Assembly (NCBI GenBank): GCA_012515455.1
Contig: JAAYYJ010000175.1
Span: 1 to 13,064, forward strand
DNA from: Oligosphaeraceae bacterium
GTDB lineage: Bacteria > Verrucomicrobiota > Lentisphaeria > Oligosphaerales > Oligosphaeraceae
Reading direction: 5' to 3'
DNA length: 13,064 bases
Part shown: positions 1-8,445 of the stretch, piece by piece
Numbering within the stretch: the first letter of the stretch is position 1
Layout of the letters: every line of letters begins with the position of its first letter
Made by a program: the position numbers and the translations under genes
Notes under the pieces: generated by a model
What the model was told of the DNA's origin: nothing
What the model saw: the letters and a program-made list of their open reading frames with translations, nothing else
Database searches by the model: none

Positions 1-3000
1 CTGATGGCCCTGCAGCTCTACCGGGATGCCATGACAGTGTTTGAAAGCGTCCGCCGGAAATATCCAGACTGGAATCCGTCTCTGCTCAATTACCGCATCA
101 ACTACTGCAAGCAGAAGATTAGCGCTCTGGAAGAGGCGATGAAAGACGATGCCCAGAGCATGTCCCGGGAACGTCTGCTCGAGCTGACCGCCCGGCAGAC
201 CCAGATCATCCACGAGAACTCCTTGAAGATACAGCAGCTCAGTACCTCGGTCAGCGTACTGTCGGAATCGTTGCAGAGGGCCCGTACGGAGGCGGCTCAG
301 AAAGCCGCCAGCGAGTCGGAATTCAGTTCCCTGCAGAAAGCACGGCAGGAACTGGAGCGCCGCTGCCAGCTGCTGCAAAGCAAGCTCGGGAAGGCCGAGG
401 AAGATATCGAAAACCTGAAAAAGCAGGTCGGGGAGGAGGGTGTCAGCCGGAAATTGCGGGCCGAGCTCTCGCAGCAGCAGGAGCAGTTGAAAGCTGCGTC
501 CCGGCAGCTTGAGTCTCTGCAGGGCAATCTTACCGGTGCCCAGGAGGACCTGGCCCGCAAAGTGCAGGAGAATGCGAATCTTCTGCGGGTACGGCAGGAG
601 AGTGAAGCACGCCTGGAAGTGGCGTCCAAACGGGTGGAGGAATTGACTGCCATGGTCAATGATTTCAACGTGAAATACCAGGCCCTCTCGCTGAAGAGTG
701 AACAGCAGGCGGTGGAAAGCAAAATGCTGAAGGAGAACCTTGGCCGGCTCGAGGATGAGAAGAAGGGGCTGCAAAAGGAAATCCGCCAGCTGCAGGAATT
801 ACGGGCCCAATTCGCTGCCGCCCAAGATACCAACCGGAAATTATCCTTCCAGATTGCCGAATATGAGAACCGTTTGCAGGAAAGTGCAGAGAAGCTCAAT
901 TTCTCCAACCGGGACTCAGTCAAACAGCAGGAAAGCCTGCAGCAGGAATTGGCCGGACTGCGCCAGAATTTGCTCGCCGCCCAAAAGCAGACCCAGGAGC
1001 AATCTGCACAGCACGAGGCCTTGCGGCAGGACAATCAGCGCCTGACGGCCGAACTGGCGGCCGCCAACGCCGCTGTGGCCAAAATCCGCCAGGAATCCCA
1101 GCAGTCCGCAGAGTCCAGTGAGAAGGCATTGCGGCAGATCGAGGATCTCACTGCCGCCGGCCAGGCCGCCGACCGGGAGAAGACGCGGCTGACTGAGGAG
1201 CTGGCTGCCGCCCGCCAGACCGTCGAGCGGCAGACCGCCGAACTGGCTGATGCCGCACTTGCTGCCCAGCGGCAGCGCCAGGAACTGGAATGGCTCCGGA
1301 AAAGTGACCAAAATGATAAAAAGACGCAGACCGAGATGGCCAGGCTGTACCAGCAGCTGTCAGAGCAGGAAAAGGCCGCCGCTGCGCTGCGAACTGAGCA
1401 GGAGAAGACCCTGACGGCCCGGCAGCAGGACCAGGCGGCGCTGCAGAAATTGACTCTGTCTCTGGATGAGAGCAAAGGAGAGCTGGCCCGCAAGCAGCGT
1501 GAACTGGCAGCGTCACAGGCCGAAGTAAACCGGCTCCAAGGCGTGCTGCAGCAGTCTGAATCCCAGCTCGCTGCCCTGCAACAGAAGTCTAGTGCTGCGC
1601 CGCCTCCCGTCGACCAGGTCCCGCAATTGTCCGCGCTGACCCGGGATTTGCAGTCGGCCCAGGAAAAAAACACCCAGCTGACTGCGGATTTGCGCGGTGC
1701 CCGGGCAGACCTGCAGGAAATCCAGCAGAATCTGCGGCAGTCACAGAACTACGCCCTGACCCTGGAAGCTCAGATCAATCAGCTGCGCCAATCACAGAAT
1801 GCTTTTACCGATATCGTCGCCCAAATGCAGAGCAAGGATAAACAGCTTAACAGCAAAAATACCGAAATCCAGCAGCTGGCGGAACGCCTGGCCACCGTCA
1901 ATGCCGCCATTCTGGCTAAGACCGATGAACTGACTTCCGCCCAGACGGAACTGCAGTCCTTGAAACGCAAAATGGCAAACCTGGAGACTACCAATGAACG
2001 GCTACTGGAACAAGTGACTAATTTTACCCGCCGTCAGGGCGAGGCGGACAAAATTACCGCCGCCTGGCAGCAGCAGTTGCAGGAGCATGCCCGCCAGCAG
2101 CAGGAACTGCAGCAGCGCCTGCAGGAGTCTCAGACCAAAATCAGCGCCAGTAATCAATTGACCGCCCGCCTGGAACAAGCCCTGGCCCAGAATGAACAGC
2201 AGGTCAAAGGTCTGGAAAAACGCCTGGCCGATGGCGACCAGGAACTCAAACGCCTGCAGGAACAGCTGGACAGCAGTTCAACCAAAAGCGCGGCCGTGGA
2301 CGGATTGACCAATAACCTCCTGGATCTGCAGAAAGCATTGGCCGCCCGGGAACGGGAAGTCGAGACTCTGGGCGCTGAGCAACAGTCCCGGCAGACCCAG
2401 CTCACGGTGCTGACCGAGCAGCTGCGCCGCAAAGACGAGCAGCTCAAAGAACTGCTTGCCAGCAACGAGGCCAAAAGTGAGAGAATCTGGATGGCTCGCC
2501 TGGCCGAACTCAATGCCAAACTGGAAAATGAGGAGAACCGCCGCAAGGCCTTGGAGATGACTCTAATCCAGAAGGAGTCCGAGAGCCGGAGGGCCCCTGA
2601 ACCACCAGTCGCCCCTGCCGCCACCAGCCAGGCCGGCAGCAGCGCCGCCGTCCAGCCGGGGAAATTCCTGGCCAGGCAGGAGGTGCTGGTAAATGGCTTC
2701 CTGCGCCAGGCTTTGGATGCCGAACGCAGTGCGAAAATCGAGGCCGCACAGTGGAATTACCAGAAAGTCCTGGAAATCCAGCCGGATAACTTAATCGCCC
2801 TGAAAAGGCTCGGGCTGCTGGCCTCAAACAGCGGCAATTTCGAGGACACGGTCAAATATCTGAAGCTGGCATTCCGTTATGACCCTGATGACCAGGAGGT
2901 CTTGCTGGCTCTCGGCTTCGCAATGCTCAACCTCGGCCAGACTGAGTGGGCGTTCTCATTCCTGGGCCGGGCGGTGGCTCTGGCACCGGACAACGCCAAT

Positions 3001-3243
3001 ACTGCCCGGCTCTTCGGCGGTGCTCTGGTGGACTTGGGCTGGACTCAGGCCGCCGAACAGCAGTTCAAACGCACCCTGGACATCAATCCCAAGGATGCGT
3101 ATTCAGCTTTTAACCTCGCTGTGCTGTGCCTGACCGGCAGCCCGCAGCGCTTGGATGAAGCCAAAAAATGGTACGAACAGGCTGTGGCCAATGGGGCGGA
3201 GAAAGACCCGAAATTTGAAGCCGCTTTCCAGTCCCGGCAGTGA
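1..3243 (+). CDS. Large coiled-coil protein with C-terminal TPR repeats (5' partial)
   Basis: The frame is open from the first base. The first ATG is at 4, but no upstream stop or ribosome binding site is visible and the protein already begins inside a helical region, so the true start is probably upstream. At least 1079 residues are visible. Residues about 35-860 are almost continuous coiled coil, very rich in Gln, Glu, Ala, Leu, Lys and Arg with heptad-like Leu spacing. A Pro/Ala/Ser linker follows (about 862-888). The last part (about 908-1077) holds roughly five TPR units of 34 residues, with segments such as YQKVLEIQPDN, FSFLGRAVALAPDN and FKRTLDINPKD. TPRs usually bind other proteins, and the coiled coil would give a long rod or dimer. 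This suggests a structural or scaffolding role, possibly in the cell envelope, but any export signal would lie outside the window. The exact function is not recognised. The next gene starts 84 bases downstream on the same strand. Confidence 0.85.
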   Translation: MMALQLYRDAMTVFESVRRKYPDWNPSLLNYRINYCKQKISALEEAMKDDAQSMSRERLLELTARQTQIIHENSLKIQQLSTSVSVLSESLQRARTEAAQKAASESEFSSLQKARQELERRCQLLQSKLGKAEEDIENLKKQVGEEGVSRKLRAELSQQQEQLKAASRQLESLQGNLTGAQEDLARKVQENANLLRVRQESEARLEVASKRVEELTAMVNDFNVKYQALSLKSEQQAVESKMLKENLGRLEDEKKGLQKEIRQLQELRAQFAAAQDTNRKLSFQIAEYENRLQESAEKLNFSNRDSVKQQESLQQELAGLRQNLLAAQKQTQEQSAQHEALRQDNQRLTAELAAANAAVAKIRQESQQSAESSEKALRQIEDLTAAGQAADREKTRLTEELAAARQTVERQTAELADAALAAQRQRQELEWLRKSDQNDKKTQTEMARLYQQLSEQEKAAAALRTEQEKTLTARQQDQAALQKLTLSLDESKGELARKQRELAASQAEVNRLQGVLQQSESQLAALQQKSSAAPPPVDQVPQLSALTRDLQSAQEKNTQLTADLRGARADLQEIQQNLRQSQNYALTLEAQINQLRQSQNAFTDIVAQMQSKDKQLNSKNTEIQQLAERLATVNAAILAKTDELTSAQTELQSLKRKMANLETTNERLLEQVTNFTRRQGEADKITAAWQQQLQEHARQQQELQQRLQESQTKISASNQLTARLEQALAQNEQQVKGLEKRLADGDQELKRLQEQLDSSSTKSAAVDGLTNNLLDLQKALAAREREVETLGAEQQSRQTQLTVLTEQLRRKDEQLKELLASNEAKSERIWMARLAELNAKLENEENRRKALEMTLIQKESESRRAPEPPVAPAATSQAGSSAAVQPGKFLARQEVLVNGFLRQALDAERSAKIEAAQWNYQKVLEIQPDNLIALKRLGLLASNSGNFEDTVKYLKLAFRYDPDDQEVLLALGFAMLNLGQTEWAFSFLGRAVALAPDNANTARLFGGALVDLGWTQAAEQQFKRTLDINPKDAYSAFNLAVLCLTGSPQRLDEAKKWYEQAVANGAEKDPKFEAAFQSRQ

Positions 3244-3315
3244 CCTGGAGCCGGGCATCGCGCATACCCATAAACTCCGCCAGTACAGACAGATTTTCAG
3301 GTGCAGCATTACAGC

Positions 3316-3321
3316 AGGAAG
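3316..3321 (+). promoter_or_regulatory. Ribosome binding site deciding the start at 3328
   Basis: AGGAAG lies 6 bases before the ATG at 3328. The frame could be extended to a GTG at 3301, but that codon has no purine-rich site before it. Starting at 3328 places the protein directly at the first strand of its lipoyl domain. Confidence 0.6.
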
Positions 3322-3327
3322 AATATC

Positions 3328-4629
3328 ATGAGTTTGGTGCCGATTGTTTTGCCGAAATTGTATGAGAATATGGATGAAGCTACGGTCGGACAATGGCTGG
3401 TGCAGCCCGGGCAGAGAGTCGCGGAGGGAGATATCCTGGTGCAGCTGATCACAGACAAGATGTCAGCCGAAATCACCGCTCCGCAAGATGCCGTGCTGCT
3501 TGACATCCTGGTGCCGGAAAAATCAACCGTTCCCTTTGGCGTGACCCTGGCAGTACTCGGCAACCACAGCGACGAAGTCTGCGACTGCGCCGCACTGCGG
3601 AACAGCAATCAGCAGCTCATCGACCAGCACCAGGGACAAAATAAACTCGACCTCAGCGCCTTGACCAACAGCAGCCCCGCTCCTGCCGCAACCCCTGCCC
3701 ATCGCTCTTTCAAGGCCGCTCCGGCGGCGAAAATCTTCGCCCGCAACCAGGGTGTGGATTTGCAGGCGGTCGCAGATTTCGCGGGCCGGGAATTCATTCA
3801 CCGCCAGGATGTCGAAGCCTATATCGCTGCTTCAGCGCCGGCGCCTGCCCCGGCCGAGACCGCAGCGGTCGCCGCGTCCGCACCCGCGCCGGCTCAGCCT
3901 CGCGTGGTGCTGATCACCGGTGCCAGCGGCGGTATCGGTCTGGCGACCGCCCAAAAACTGGCGGCCATGGGCTTCTCCCTGGCGCTGCAGTACCACCGTG
4001 AAGCTGCCGGCTTGCAGGCCCTGCAGGCAGAGTACCAGGGTAGGGTCCGCATTGAGCTCTTCCCCTGTGACCTGCTGGCCGAGGGTGAACCCGCACGGCT
4101 GGTGCAGGCGGTCATCGCCAAACTGGAGCGTCTTGATGCCCTGGTCTGCTCTGCCGGCGCGCTCGCTGATGCCCCGGTGGCTTTCATGCAGGACCAGCAG
4201 TGGAATAATATCCTGCGTCTGAATCTGACCGTGCCTTTCGAACTTACCCGGGCAGTGGCCATGCCGATGGCCCGCCAGAAATGGGGCCGCCTGGTTTATC
4301 TGTCCTCGGATGCCGGGCGCATGGGCTCAGCCAACCGTGCCAATTACGCCGCGGCCAAGGAGGGCCTGCTGGGCTTTACCCGCTCGGTCGCGCGCGAACT
4401 GGCCGGATTGGGAGTCACCGCCAACGCTGTCTGCCCGGGATTCATCGCCACCAAAATGACGGCCGTGATCCCTGAACGCCGGCAGCAGGAACTCTGCAAG
4501 GACATCCCCCTGCGGCGCTTCGGCAAACCCCAGGAGGTGGCCGAGTTGATCGCTTTCCTGCTCTCGGAGGGTGCGTCCTATATGACCGGCCAGCAGTTCA
4601 GCGTCGACGGCGGGCTGTTTATGGGCTGA
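3328..4629 (+). CDS. Lipoyl domain - subunit-binding domain - SDR oxidoreductase fusion
   Basis: This is a 433-residue three-part protein. Residues about 3-78 form a biotinyl/lipoyl domain like those of 2-oxoacid dehydrogenase E2 chains, with the lipoyl-type turn ITDKMSAEI; Lys44 is the expected lipoylation site. A linker leads to about residues 126-167, which resemble the E3-binding (peripheral subunit-binding) domain: AAKIFARNQGVDLQAV, then RQDVEAYI. A second Ala/Pro-rich linker (168-190) leads to a complete SDR domain (192-433). That domain has the nucleotide-binding TGASGGIG (197-204), CSAG in place of NNAG, and the catalytic Ser327, Tyr340 and Lys344 in YAAAK. The sequence is closest in feel to FabG-type 3-oxoacyl-ACP reductases. 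The E2 acyltransferase domain with its HxxxDG motif is absent. Inference: an NAD(P)H-dependent reductase or dehydrogenase tethered to a lipoyl swinging arm, perhaps docked on a dehydrogenase complex. Substrate and partners are unknown; no E1, E3 or lipoate ligase gene is in the window. Confidence 0.85.
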   Translation: MSLVPIVLPKLYENMDEATVGQWLVQPGQRVAEGDILVQLITDKMSAEITAPQDAVLLDILVPEKSTVPFGVTLAVLGNHSDEVCDCAALRNSNQQLIDQHQGQNKLDLSALTNSSPAPAATPAHRSFKAAPAAKIFARNQGVDLQAVADFAGREFIHRQDVEAYIAASAPAPAPAETAAVAASAPAPAQPRVVLITGASGGIGLATAQKLAAMGFSLALQYHREAAGLQALQAEYQGRVRIELFPCDLLAEGEPARLVQAVIAKLERLDALVCSAGALADAPVAFMQDQQWNNILRLNLTVPFELTRAVAMPMARQKWGRLVYLSSDAGRMGSANRANYAAAKEGLLGFTRSVARELAGLGVTANAVCPGFIATKMTAVIPERRQQELCKDIPLRRFGKPQEVAELIAFLLSEGASYMTGQQFSVDGGLFMG

Positions 4630-4716
4630 GCACCCCCCGGTGCCGCAAGTGCAGCTGCTTCCCGTAGATACAGTCCTGGAGTAGCCGTCGCGCCAAGCAT
4701 TTCTGATTGGACCGGA

Positions 4717-4722
4717 AAGGAG
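4717..4722 (+). promoter_or_regulatory. Ribosome binding site for the DUF4838 gene
   Basis: AAGGAG lies 7 bases before the ATG at 4730, an optimal spacing. It supports the first ATG rather than the second one at 4736. Confidence 0.65.
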
Positions 4723-4729
4723 AATCTTC

Positions 4730-6949
4730 ATGCGTATGCCGTTGTTCTGTACTGTGGTCACCGCGTGCCTGCTGCTGCCAGTATTGGCCGGTGAGAAGGT
4801 GTATCTGGACGCGGGAGCCTCAACGGCGCTGAAAACCGCTGGCGCAGACCTCGCCCGGATGTTGGGTAAAGTAACCGGCCGGGAATATCAACTGCTGGAA
4901 GCGGATAAATATCAGCCTTCACAAGGCGATATCATTCTCAGCTGTACACCGGAAAAAATCCTCTCTTCCTATCAGCCTCAGTCACTGCCACCCCAATCCT
5001 GGCATTTCAAAAACCTGGACGGCAACCTGGTGATTGCTGGTACGGGCGTGGCCGGGCTGGTCAACGGCATCTACCGTTTCTTGGATCAATACGCCGGATG
5101 CTGGTGGCCGTCCCCGGATATGGAGGTCGCTCCGGCCAATCCCGGCTGGACAGTGCCGGACATCGATGAAAGCGGCACCCCGGCGTATTATTTCCGCAAG
5201 ATGTACGTCGGCACAGATTTCCTGCCTGGCATTTTCCGGATGCGAAATCTGGAGAACTACCGGACTGGATTCGACGACTACAGCCCTTGGATTGGCAAAC
5301 CCAAGAACAGCCATACCTTCGATGTCTATGTCAAGGCCGTCAAGGCGGAAAACCGCCCGGAACTCTTCGGAGTCAATCCCCGGGGCCAGAAAAGCCACAG
5401 CATCTGCCTGACTAATCCTGAGGTCCAGGCCATTATCGAACGGGAACTGCGCCAGTATATCCAGCTGGACCGGCAGAACAAAAGCCAAGACCGCTGGCCC
5501 ACAATCTACGATCTTAGCCAAAGCGACGGCGCCAGCGGCTCGGAATGCGTCTGCCCCGGTTGCCGCAAATTGCTGGAGGAGCAGGGCTCGTACAGCGGCC
5601 CCATGCTGTCGTTTATCAATGCCCTGGCCAGGAAGATCAAGGGTGACTACCCGGATATCAAACTGCGCACCTTCGCCTATTCATACACCAGCAATCCGCC
5701 CCGGGACCTGGTCGCCGAAGATAATGTCATCATCCAATTCTGTCAGGCTTGGCTCTGGGAACCGCTGCTGCCCAATGGCCAGCGCGGTTCCCGCAACCTG
5801 GAAGCCTGGGCACGGTGCGCCAAGAACCTCCAGATCTGGTCGTACTGGCGCGATTATCTCGGCTTCGATTACCCGTTTTGTAAAAAATCCCGTGATATCT
5901 ATGAGGAAGTGCGCTACTGCCGGCAAAAAGGAGTGCAGCTGTATTTTTGCGAAAACGAGAGGATGCTGACGCGATCCTTCGCCATGCTGCAGTACCATTT
6001 GCTGTTCCGCCTGCTGCTGAACCCCGAACAGCCCCTCGAACCGTTGGTCCAGAAATTCTGCCAAGCCTTCTATGGACCCGCAGCCGAACCGCTGCAGAAC
6101 TACCTGCGCCATCTCGAAGACCGGCAGGAAATCAGCCGCGCCTACCTGGATTATGATTTCTTCACCACCGCCGAGAAGTTCCTGACCGCGGCCGAGGAAC
6201 TGGCCGCGGCTGACCAGACCATCTTGGCGAACATCGCCTGGGAACGCATCCCGGTCGACTCCGCGCTGCTCCGGGAATGGGAAAAGGTCATTGCCACTGC
6301 GCCTGCAGGTGCACCCATGCCCCGACGACAGGAGATTATCGAGCGCTATCAGCGTAATCTGGCGGCCCGGATTTCCTCCTGGCCGGGATTCCAGAGCAAA
6401 CATCGCGAGCCGCGCCTGGCCAAGCTGGCCAACGAGGTCGAGCTGCTGCAGCAGCTGCCGGCGCCGCTGCCGCCGCAGTTCCAGGGCCGGGAGATCGTCG
6501 ATATCCACTGGAATTCCTTTAACGGCGGGGTGATGCAGCAGACACTCAGTGACGACCCCGAAGCCGTGTGCAAGGTCTCGGCCGGTTTGGATGAGGCGGC
6601 CCGGAAGTCCCAGAAGCTCCCCCTGAGTTTCGGAATTTACAATAGCCTGAACCAGCAGGGCCAGAGCGTCACCCTGACCGCTGCGGAAATCCCCCAGGAT
6701 GAGAAATTCCACTGGTATCACGTGGGCAATGCCGTTGTCCAGCCCGGGCTGTATATGTATTACAGCAGCAGTTGGGTCGCCCGCCATTATGTCACCGGCA
6801 TCGGCATCGTGCCGGAAGAGTATGAAATACACGTCTCCCTGAAAGCCACCGGTCCGCTGTATGTGCAGGGCTCGCAGTTGCCGAATGACGTGCGCATCGA
6901 CCGCATAATTCTGGCCAAGCCTGTGGCCAAGGACAAACAGGCGGAATAA
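4730..6949 (+). CDS. Secreted DUF4838 domain protein, glycoside-hydrolase-like
   Basis: A 739-residue protein. Residues 1-20 form a signal peptide: Arg near the start, a hydrophobic core, and probable cleavage just before GEKVYL. Residues about 21-130 resemble the N-terminal domain seen in alpha-glucuronidase-like enzymes (GH67/GH115 style), including VAGLVNGIYRFLDQYAGCWW, which matches the usual 'yGvy.fLe...G.rw' pattern. Residues about 200-470 match DUF4838, with the hallmark Cys cluster Cys273-x-Cys275-x-x-Cys278 followed by a helix and PDIKLRTFAYSY. The C-terminal part (about 575-739) is predicted from composition to be beta-rich and may be a carbohydrate-binding sandwich. DUF4838 proteins are abundant in Lentisphaerota, Planctomycetes and related polysaccharide degraders, but their substrate is generally not known. 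I infer an exported glycan-active protein, consistent with the CE7 gene 173 bases downstream and the GH29 gene further on. I cannot assign catalytic residues. Confidence 0.8.
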   Translation: MRMPLFCTVVTACLLLPVLAGEKVYLDAGASTALKTAGADLARMLGKVTGREYQLLEADKYQPSQGDIILSCTPEKILSSYQPQSLPPQSWHFKNLDGNLVIAGTGVAGLVNGIYRFLDQYAGCWWPSPDMEVAPANPGWTVPDIDESGTPAYYFRKMYVGTDFLPGIFRMRNLENYRTGFDDYSPWIGKPKNSHTFDVYVKAVKAENRPELFGVNPRGQKSHSICLTNPEVQAIIERELRQYIQLDRQNKSQDRWPTIYDLSQSDGASGSECVCPGCRKLLEEQGSYSGPMLSFINALARKIKGDYPDIKLRTFAYSYTSNPPRDLVAEDNVIIQFCQAWLWEPLLPNGQRGSRNLEAWARCAKNLQIWSYWRDYLGFDYPFCKKSRDIYEEVRYCRQKGVQLYFCENERMLTRSFAMLQYHLLFRLLLNPEQPLEPLVQKFCQAFYGPAAEPLQNYLRHLEDRQEISRAYLDYDFFTTAEKFLTAAEELAAADQTILANIAWERIPVDSALLREWEKVIATAPAGAPMPRRQEIIERYQRNLAARISSWPGFQSKHREPRLAKLANEVELLQQLPAPLPPQFQGREIVDIHWNSFNGGVMQQTLSDDPEAVCKVSAGLDEAARKSQKLPLSFGIYNSLNQQGQSVTLTAAEIPQDEKFHWYHVGNAVVQPGLYMYYSSSWVARHYVTGIGIVPEEYEIHVSLKATGPLYVQGSQLPNDVRIDRIILAKPVAKDKQAE

Positions 6950-7072
6950 TCTCCACCACCGGATCAGGCGGCTCGCACCTCCGGAATGGATGCGCCCACA
7001 CCGGGCAAATACTGCCCCGCCGATGGGGGAAATCGCGTGCGGGACTTGCGAATTCGCCAACCTGAGCTATCT

Positions 7073-7101
7073 TTGAACAACGTCAGTTTTTGTGTTCTAA
7101 A
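7073..7101 (+). promoter_or_regulatory. Possible sigma-70 promoter for the CE7 esterase gene
   Basis: TTGAAC (7073-7078) and TCTAAA (7096-7101) are separated by 17 bases in the 173-base gap before the esterase gene. Each matches four of six consensus positions. The implied leader is only about 15 bases. This is a weak match by eye. Confidence 0.25.
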
Positions 7102-7112
7102 ACCGTATTTAC

Positions 7113-7118
7113 AGGAGG
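7113..7118 (+). promoter_or_regulatory. Ribosome binding site deciding the start at 7123
   Basis: AGGAGG is a perfect Shine-Dalgarno core 4 bases before the ATG at 7123. It rules against the in-frame TTG at 7090. The chosen start also begins directly with a signal peptide. Confidence 0.7.
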
Positions 7119-7122
7119 AAAA

Positions 7123-8394
7123 ATGCACCGGCTTTGCGCTATCATAGTGGTATTTGTGTGCCTGTCCGCTCTGTCACTGTCCGCGGCGCCAAAATTCACC
7201 TTCACCCTGGACCGCCCGGACGCGCAGTACAAATGCGGCGAACAAGCGACTTTCACGGTGCTGCTGGCGGAAGAGGACGGCAAACCCCTGTCCCAGGGCG
7301 AAGTGACCCTGACCCTGACCCGGGACGGACGGGAAAAAATTTCCTCGGCCAAAATTGATTTGAGCCAGCAGAATCCCGCGACCCTGGCGGGGACTCTGGA
7401 GACCCCCGGGTTCCTGCGCCTGCAGGCCGCTTATGCCGGCGGGGAAAAACCGCTCTACGCAATCTATGGCGCGGCCTACGAACCGTTGCAAATCCAGGCC
7501 GGCGCGCCCCTGCCCGAGGATTTCTGGTCTTTCTGGCAGCAGGAGGTGCAAAAAGCCGAAACTATTCCGCTGGACCTGCAGAAGGAGAAGCTCGAGGAAT
7601 TCTCCAACGAGAAGTACACCAGTTATAAAGTCAGTTTCGCCGCCCCGGGCGGCAGAGTATATGGTTTTCTCTGTCTGCCCCAGGGCAAGGGCAGGGTCCC
7701 CGCCTGGGTATCGGTGCCCGGGGCCGGGCCGGGACGCGACGCCCCGGCCGTGGATGCGAATTTTGCCACCCTGGTGCTGAATGTCCATCCCTACGATCCG
7801 CGCCAGCCGGGCAAAACTATCAAGGAATTATACCAGGAGCTGAACACCAATGGGACGTATATGTACATCGGTGCCCCGGACCGGGAGAAAGTATTCTTCC
7901 ACCGTGCTATCCTGGGCATCAACCGGGCAGTGAACTGGCTGGCTGCACAGCCGGAGATCGACCCCGAGCGTCTCGGCTATTACGGCAGCAGCCAGGGGGG
8001 AGCCTTCGGGCTGATCCTGGGCGGTCTGAATGGGAAATTCAGTGCGCTGGTCTGCAATGTGCCGGCTCTCTGTGACCACTTGGCATATAAGGATAAACGC
8101 AGCCCCGGCTGGCCGAGCTATTGCGCCAAACTGCAGTACAGTCCCGAAATCGAGGCCATGGTGCCATATTATGATGCCGCGAATTTCGCCCGTTTCATTA
8201 AAAAACCGATTAAAATCATGGTCGGTTTCGCAGATTCCACTTGCTCGCCCGGGTCAGTTTATGCCGCCTTCAATGCTATTCCCTCCGCCGACAAGGAAAT
8301 CTTCAATGAAGTCGGCATGGGCCATGCCGGACGGCCTAGCTTCGATACCTCGATTGCCTGGATGAAGAAGGTAATCAGTGCCGCGCAGCAATAA
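7123..8394 (+). CDS. Secreted acetylxylan esterase-like protein (CE7 family)
   Basis: A 423-residue alpha/beta hydrolase. Residues 1-22 are a signal peptide with a strongly hydrophobic core ending in LSLSAAP. Residues about 23-125 form a beta-type N-terminal domain (TFTVLLAEEDGKPLSQGEV and similar), an addition relative to the roughly 320-residue single-domain CE7 enzymes. The esterase domain (about 130-420) carries the family signatures: GSSQGG with nucleophile Ser290, Asp371 in GFADSTCSP, and His401 in GMGHAGR. CE7 enzymes (acetylxylan esterase / cephalosporin-C deacetylase) remove acetyl groups from short oligosaccharides and other small acetylated molecules. Here the enzyme would act outside the cytoplasm. 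Placement after the DUF4838 gene suggests joint work on an acetylated polysaccharide. The family call is firm; the natural substrate is not known from sequence. Confidence 0.88.
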   Translation: MHRLCAIIVVFVCLSALSLSAAPKFTFTLDRPDAQYKCGEQATFTVLLAEEDGKPLSQGEVTLTLTRDGREKISSAKIDLSQQNPATLAGTLETPGFLRLQAAYAGGEKPLYAIYGAAYEPLQIQAGAPLPEDFWSFWQQEVQKAETIPLDLQKEKLEEFSNEKYTSYKVSFAAPGGRVYGFLCLPQGKGRVPAWVSVPGAGPGRDAPAVDANFATLVLNVHPYDPRQPGKTIKELYQELNTNGTYMYIGAPDREKVFFHRAILGINRAVNWLAAQPEIDPERLGYYGSSQGGAFGLILGGLNGKFSALVCNVPALCDHLAYKDKRSPGWPSYCAKLQYSPEIEAMVPYYDAANFARFIKKPIKIMVGFADSTCSPGSVYAAFNAIPSADKEIFNEVGMGHAGRPSFDTSIAWMKKVISAAQQ

Positions 8395-8445
8395 GCGCGG
8401 TCTTTTCAACCCCGGCCGCCGGCTGGCGCAGACAGGATTCTGATC

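Noticed and set aside
297..1673. Open frames on the minus strand opposite the coiled-coil gene (297-1034 and 1035-1673)
   Set aside because: Their Ser/Cys/Ala/Arg-rich translations are the complement of repeated Gln, Glu and Ala codons; no domain is visible.
3301..3327. GTG start at 3301 for the lipoyl-SDR gene
   Set aside because: It would add nine residues outside the lipoyl domain and has no ribosome binding site; ATG 3328 has AGGAAG at good spacing.
3448..3480. Biotin carrier rather than lipoyl domain at the start of the SDR fusion
   Set aside because: The turn is TDKMS, not the biotin motif (E)AMKM, and a subunit-binding-like domain follows, as in E2 proteins.
5681..7060. 459-codon open frame on the minus strand opposite the DUF4838 gene
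   Set aside because: The plus-strand gene has a signal peptide, a strong ribosome binding site and family motifs; the antisense translation has no recognisable domain. It is a by-product of high GC codon usage.
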